A DNA stretch of 64,000 nt from Mya arenaria (Eukaryota > Mollusca > Bivalvia > Myida > Myidae): positions 35,644,932 through 35,708,931 of the forward strand of contig NC_069132.1 in the NCBI RefSeq assembly GCF_026914265.1, given 5' to 3'. Both the position numbers and the translations under genes were made by a program. Shown piece by piece: positions 58,621-64,000 of this stretch; position 1 is the first letter of the stretch; every line of letters begins with the position of its first letter. The notes below the pieces were generated by a model. The model had not been told where the DNA came from, ran no database searches, and saw nothing but the letters and a program-made list of their open reading frames with translations.

Positions 58621-59353
58621 AAAACACACACATAACATATCAGCAAATAGAAGAATCAGGGGATGCATTAATTAAGAGACTTTACTCACATTTTTGTAAA
58701 AAACAACAACAACAAAAACGATTATGTTCAATAAATGTTTCATCAACATAATTGCATACTTTGCAATAAAATATGCTCCAGTTTAAACCCTTATAATCTA
58801 CTGTACTTCAGACTTCAGACAGCACCACTGTCATCTCCATTTGTTTTTCTCAGGCTGTTCAAGCTCTTTCAAAGTATTGTACCCTTCTGTTTATCTTTTA
58901 TACTCAAGTTTTATTATTCTCAAAGCCCATAGCTAAGTATTGTTGACAGTTTTCCATGTTTACAATTCTGCCACCAGTTTGCGATATGTCATAAAATGTT
59001 GACGAAGTAATTTGCTAATAAGGCAATGCGCAGCTGTTTACATGATCTACAAATCTAAATAGGAGTCGAAGAGCACCGATGAAATATTGGAACTCAAAAT
59101 AAAATATCTCTCTTTTGGAAAACATGATCATCTCTTTCACAAATGCAAGTAAGGGTTGCGTGTAAAATAAGAATCTTGACTCTTAAACACAGGTAAGCCT
59201 TATGGAATGGAACAGCTGAAACTTTCAAAAATCATTTTCTCTCATGGCAGACATTCTGATTTTTTTCCTCAGACAATTTATGATCTTAGCTGCTAAGATC
59301 ATAAATTAGCCTGACATCAACAAATCATGGGCTTAGCATAAGGCAATTGCAAC
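58621..59353. other. Spacer with a perfect palindrome
   Basis: No gene seen. Contains a 33-base palindrome at 59275-59307 (arms of 16, one-base loop). Confidence 0.55.
59275..59307. repeat. Perfect 16-bp palindrome, one-base loop
   Basis: AATTTATGATCTTAGC, one T, then its exact reverse complement. It may be a small foldback element or cruciform-prone site 50 bases from the neighbouring MITE. Confidence 0.9.
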
Positions 59354-59564
59354 TTAACCCTTTGCATGCTGGGTAAATTGTCGTCTGCTCAAAAATGTTG
59401 TCTGGTTTATTCTAAATTTCTTTCGATTTACTTAAAACTTTGGGGATATATTGACTGAGTGGCAAACAGCTTGGAACCTGACCAGGCGCCGAGTTACTCG
59501 GCGCCTGGTCTGGTTCCAAGCTGTTTGCAAAGCCTTTAAAATCACCATCAGCAGCTTAAAGGTT
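59354..59564. mobile_element. Foldback MITE with near-perfect central hairpin
   Basis: Starts TTAACCCTTTGCATGCTGGG and TAAATTGTCGTCTGCT, and ends GCAGCTTAAAGG; both are familiar from abundant bivalve short elements. The core (59462-59528) is a hairpin with 32-base arms and a three-base TTA loop: GCAAACAGCTTGGAACC ... ACCAGGCGCCGAG and its complement, with a single mismatch. No coding capacity. A 62-codon frame through it is an artefact. Confidence 0.8.
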
Positions 59565-60349
59565 CATATAGAAATAGAATTACAACAGTCCTTTCCTGAG
59601 CCCTTGAAATATCCGTTGTTTCATAAACAATGGCAATAGATTAGGTCCTGTTCTTATAAATTCCTTAATCTTCAGTACTTCTTTTGTAAAATGCAGTGTA
59701 CTTCTTTTGTACTTGTAACTCAGGTTTTAATTACAGACAAATGTAATAATATACCCATGCAAAAAGTAAATTAAATTCAATATTTAAGTACTATGAAATC
59801 AAACAGGCCAAGTATGTTAACATGAAATACAATAGATCAATTACTGTTCCGATATTATGACATTTTAATTACTGCAATTTCTGCTATAGAACTAATTGCA
59901 TGGATTTATTAGGTTTGCCCCAATAGAGAGTCTTTGTAGAAGACTTTTTTAATCCCAATAACAGAAATTACGAAGATATTTAAACAAATATTGATGATAC
60001 AGTGAAGTGTGTTTTTCCCATCAGGCATTAGCAAATGAAAAAACTCTTTGAGGAACATTGCAAACATGAAAAATATTTACTGGATTTAACACCAGGTGAT
60101 AGATGCTTCCAACAAATGTTATCAGAAAAACAATGGAATAAAAATAATTTTTGTAGCCAATTGTGTAAAACCAGTGATTTTTTTGGTTTGGTCAAAGTTA
60201 TATAACCAATAATAACTACTAACCAATCAAATCAGTTAAACCATTCAATTTGCCAACGGTTAACTCGTGAACAAGTTATCAAAGTTTTATATGACCCTTT
60301 AAATCTTTCTGCAGTTTCTTTAATACAATAGCTGAAGGACAAAGGCACA
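59565..60349. promoter_or_regulatory. Upstream region of the second GR-like gene
   Basis: AT-rich sequence before the ATG at 60350. No clear TATA box or repeat. Presumed promoter only by position. Confidence 0.3.
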
Positions 60350-61363
60350 ATGGTTGGAAAAACCAAGATACAGGAAATTGACCTAGGGAAAGAAGACACT
60401 ACTTGGGACGAAATTGATGAAAAGAAGAAGTCTTGTTTGAAGCAAATTCTGCGGCCCATACTTTTGGCCATGGCCATCGCAGGCTGCTACAACTTCAGCG
60501 ATCTAATCTACATCCAGAAGTCGGAAAATGACAAAACAAGTGTCAAGTGGGTGTTATCTTTGATGTACCGGCTGGTTTTGTTGCTCGTAACATTAGCAGC
60601 GACTGCTAGGTATGCTTGTATATTGTTCTATCTGCCATCTGACTACCAGTACATAGCCATACTGTGTCTCGTATGGGCATTGCATCTCGTTACACAGCTG
60701 TTGCTGAGTTTCAAGACAACGAGTAGAAAGTATGGACATTATGAGAAAGCGTTCCAGCACTGGGAAAGTGTAATAATTCCTGAAAGTCGGCAGCTTGGAC
60801 TAAGATGTCCTGTGGCCCAGATTAGACGACAAACTATTACAGCAGTCATTATAGGAATGGCAATAATAATCCTTAATGTTGTTTCAATAGGCATTCAACT
60901 TGAAGTCAGTGCTGATCCAGTGTTTTACCTATTTCCTCTGTCCGAAACACACTGGTCAAAAATGTTTTACATCTTTCTAATGCTCATGAGTTCTCTTGTA
61001 TGGATCGTCCCACAAGCAAATGCTATTATACTTTCAAAAACACTGACCACAGTCTTTACTGTATACAATGAGACATTTGAAAAACAGATTACTGACAACA
61101 AAAACAATCTCCCAGAAAATTTTCCGAGGATGCGTCAACTACATATTAACATCTGCAAACTCGTTGAGGAGCTGGACAATGATATGGGATGGTTCTACGC
61201 CACTGATATGGGCTTCATGATATTTTTGACTGTGTTCACACTCTATCAGATTGTAAAGACAACCATGGACACATTCAGTCTCGTCATGTACTTCTTCTGG
61301 TTTCTCTCCGGCATCGCCATTGTGGTATTCACAACCTCCTTTGCAGCCTTCACACATGAAGCG
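60350..61363 (+). CDS. GR-like seven-helix receptor, first exon (gene runs off window)
   Basis: Open frame of 338 codons from ATG to a donor site (GCG then GTACGT) at 61364, exactly the length of exon 1 in the paralogue at 36987 and also phase 0. It shares GCYNFSDL (45-52), helix pattern, DNDMGWFY (paralogue DGDLCWFL) and a final FAAFTHEA (paralogue CAAYVHET). Predicted helices lie near 70-95, 100-122, 163-184, 203-228 and two between about 283 and 335. The seventh helix should be in a later exon, as in the paralogue; I could not find it before 64000, so the intron exceeds 2.6 kb. There is no signal peptide, and the N-terminus is polar and charged, as expected for the inverted topology of this superfamily. 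Likely a ligand-gated channel or chemoreceptor; ligand unknown. It lies antisense to VPS54, upstream of the nine VPS54 exons seen. Confidence 0.82.
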
Positions 61364-61460
61364 GTACGTATATAAATTAATATTACCTTACATAAACTTG
61401 TCCCGTCTTTGTATATATAAAGTCGAGTGGTTTGTATATCACTGTATTTTGATAAAAATC

Positions 61461-61551
61461 CAGTTCTATGATGTCAGCGGTCCATATCATATTTTTGGCC
61501 GATCCGGACCTTGCGAAAAATGTAATATGGACCGGTGGCGTCATACAACTG
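61461..61551. mobile_element. 91-bp foldback element in receptor intron
   Basis: Almost the whole segment is an imperfect palindrome: CAGTTCTATGATGTCAGCGG at the left mirrors ACCGGTGGCGTCATACAACTG at the right (read in two pieces), with GGTCCATAT/ATATGGACC and ATTTTT/AAAAAT inside. Typical of tiny foldback MITEs. Confidence 0.75.
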
Positions 61552-61680
61552 GTAATTGCAGCTTGCTATTTTCTCAACAGCGAAAAATTATTGCAAGTAA
61601 ACATTATTAACTTTGTTCAATAAAACACATCTAAAGTGCTTTAAAAATATTCAATGGTATTATATGTTTAGTGTAATATA

Positions 61681-62331
61681 AGAAATATTTACACACCACT
61701 TCGGGCCATATGCAGGCCTTCTAGCAGCCACTAACAAAAAAGTAGGAAAAAAGTAGGAGGTTTTCTGACAGAAAAGAAGGAAATAGTAGGAATATTTTTT
61801 ACAAAAAGTAGGAAAAAAGGAATATTTTTGGTTAAATATGTAATTATTAATAGCTATCAACTTACCTAGAGGAGATGTTTTTAATGCAAAATCATACCTT
61901 TCTATATGCCACATTGAATATTTTAGTGAATGATCCTTGGTCGGTTTCTGTTGCTGAACTGTGTGTTCATCATCCCTCAGCCTTTATTATGAAAGATGAT
62001 GCATGTCAAAGTGGAACATGTTGCCACACCTTTCAACAACAGAAACCAGCCAGTTTGACATCTTTTGTTCATTTTCTGCAAATAAAACTAGCACAATGAT
62101 CAAACTTAAATATTTTTGCAGATTTTATTTTCAAAAAAGTAGGAATAGTAGGAGTTTTTTAGAAAAAATTAGGAAAAAGTAGGAAGCTGTTAAAAAAGTA
62201 GAAAAAAGTAGGAAAAAGTAGGAACGCTGGAAGGCCTGCATATGGCATTATAAGCCAACCAGTCACTTTTCGGTGGCTGACTGTCTTGTCCTTATAATGT
62301 CATATGACCCTCAGTGGTGTGTAATATTTCT
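61681..62331. mobile_element. MITE with long inverted ends and TA target
   Basis: Left end AGAAATATTTACACACCACT then GGGCCATATGCAGGCCTTCT. The right end is its complement but with about 60 extra bases inserted between the two matching parts. Both edges abut TA, fitting a Tc1/mariner-type target. The interior is full of GTAGGAAAAA repeats on both sides of an AT-rich centre. No transposase. The frames at 61660-61914 and 61875-62099 are inside it and are artefacts. Confidence 0.75.
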
Positions 62332-62333
62332 TA

Positions 62334-64000
62334 AATGGTACCTTTCTCAGAATTAAATATAGTACCTTACCAAAGAATATCTAAAAATGCACAAATTTGC
62401 TTTTTTACCCTGACATCTATTTAACTCATTTAACATAATTCAACTCAATCATCGGCAGTTTAATACGAACGTTCTGTCACATTCTTATAGTCAGATTCTG
62501 AACTTTGTTAGCATACTATTTAAAATCAAGGTAATCATCTGGGCTAATCAGATAAATCCGAAGTGTTAAGTACCAAATTGTAGCAATTAAGGTCCAAGTT
62601 AAATTATGTTAATTTTACTTACATAAACATGTACCGGTAGCTAAATAGAACATGGATAACAGATCTGAGAATGAAACAAGTCATCGAAACAATTGAATTC
62701 CATAGGTCAACAGTTTTTTAAATCCTAAAGTGCAAGTTGAATTATTTTCACAGGTCAAACACACTAAATACCACATGTCTTATTGTGGAACTATTTGTTC
62801 GAACAAAAACACTGAAATCAGATTGTAATATTTTGCTTATTAGACATGAATAGAAGCTTGCATGTCCTCATGATATGAATATGAATGCAAAAGCGAAGCT
62901 TTTTTGGCACAGGTAATGAAATCTTGCATATTTTGTGCTGCAAAAGTGGTTCCATCTAGTTCTGCATATTTTCATGTATATAACAGCTACTCTTTTTATT
63001 TTTTAATGTCCGGTTAAACTTACATTGAACCAATATAATGTAACAATTGACAGGAGCGAAATGGACACAATCTGTTTCAATGGTACAGATTCCATTTAAC
63101 CCTCAACACACATAATGATAAAACAACAATAGATTTTTTAATGTTTCTATTGTCTGAGGAACTGCTTAAACAGAAGGAGTAAAACAATTAAGATTATTGT
63201 TGGAGTGACCTAGATTCATAATATTGACTTCATTGAATTCTATTCTTACATCTATGGCCATAATAGTGTGGACAAACTTATTATGCATTGAATATAAAGC
63301 AATTTATTTTTTGAAAGCTCACTGAAATATCTATATATATATGTTACCAGTGTCCCTTTGACAATGCTTATCTTAACTTTAAAAAATGAAATTTGTCCCA
63401 AGAAAAGCATAACATCAGCGCCATTTGTTTAAAGTGCACCCACTCAGGCTGCTGACATCTTGCATATAAACCCATGCCCTTTCATGAAAGTAAGGTTACA
63501 CACAACCTACACCGATAACATTTCTCAATCTTGCCAAAAAGTGTGTATTGAAATTCAGCAATGGGAACATCTCAGCCATTTTCCATCGAAAACAAATTTT
63601 ATAATAATAATATTAATTAATTGTAGTATTTTAATGTGTAATAGTCTTTTTAGGCTTAACTGCAAAATAGAAATTACTATGTGATTTATTTGCAGCGATT
63701 TACTTGCAGCATAGTTAAATGCAAAGAATTCTGAAATAGTTAACCTTCCATATACATCCGAGATGGTTTTCGATGGAAAATGGCCGAAGTGTTCGGACTG
63801 AGTATTCAGTGGATTATTTTATTCATTTACACACCAGAGGGTGTATAAAGCTATGCTGTAGCGGATATTGATTGTTGATTGGTAAGTGACAGACTCCACC
63901 TACCTTCTAGTTGATGGGTAATTGTGACAAGCATAGTCGGTATAGACGGTATGACAAGCATAGTCAGTTTGACAAGCAAAGTCGGTATTTTGTATTTATG
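62334..64000. other. Intron sequence of the second GR-like gene, no exon found
   Basis: Searched for the short phase-0 exons seen in the paralogue (text near AHGLLEHVF, LNLFLSKLTGTQIGF and TYFAVLY) and for upstream VPS54 exons on the other strand. None recognised. Frame 63460-63684 has no family match. Confidence 0.45.

Noticed and set aside
61660-61914. 84-codon minus-strand frame with a good GTAAGT donor, considered as an upstream VPS54 exon
   Set aside because: It lies inside a MITE with GTAGGAAAAA repeats, and its text does not resemble VPS54.

Overview
The window looks like nuclear DNA of a mollusc, most likely a bivalve. It is AT-rich and gene-sparse, with a heavy load of short inverted-repeat elements, tRNA-derived SINE pieces and minisatellites. 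It holds a tandem array of small secreted fibrinogen-related (FReD) lectin genes and two chemoreceptor-like seven-helix genes of the gustatory-receptor (GR) superfamily. There is no sign of bacterial organisation. The species call is inference from family content and repeat types that I recognise from bivalve genomes.

Region 1 (1-34.8 kb) is a segmentally duplicated FReD cluster, all on the minus strand. Four copies are intact (ends at 1093, 5936, 20402 and 26627). Three are broken: a truncated copy at 12.07-12.36 kb butted against a LINE reverse-transcriptase fragment, a young pseudogene at 32.0-32.76 kb, and an old one at 33.8-34.76 kb split by an inverted-repeat element. Each intact gene encodes a signal peptide, a short linker with one extra cysteine (lost in one copy) and one FReD domain with its calcium site and two disulfides. 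The four intact genes carry all four combinations of two N-terminal and two C-terminal types, so the array has been shuffled by unequal crossing-over or gene conversion. Two large blocks (about 15.5-20.4 and 22.4-26.6 kb) are a recent tandem duplication whose edge runs inside a FReD coding sequence. A possible small unrecognised spliced gene (8.8-10.35 kb, plus strand) sits between FReD copies.

Region 2 (36.9-43.2 kb, plus strand) is a four-exon GR-like receptor gene. Its exon structure is sound and all introns are phase 0, but one in-frame TAG replaces a conserved tryptophan. Its first intron carries a 2-kb, 61-bp minisatellite next to a tRNA-derived SINE.

Region 3 (47.2-53.9 kb, minus strand) holds nine consecutive exons encoding the last ~291 residues of VPS54, the GARP/EARP tethering subunit. 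One intron contains a nearly perfect 9 x 36-bp array. Upstream lies a 2.74-kb, 49-unit minisatellite (55.9-58.6 kb).

Region 4 (60.35 kb to the end, plus strand) has the first exon of a second, intact GR-like gene, exactly as long as exon 1 of the first. Its remaining exons were not found and probably lie beyond the window. Because the upstream VPS54 exons are also missing, this receptor may be nested antisense within the VPS54 transcription unit. The FReD proteins are probably secreted pattern-recognition lectins, the GR-like proteins membrane chemoreceptors or channels, and VPS54 a housekeeping Golgi-tethering factor. Nothing suggests they act in one pathway.
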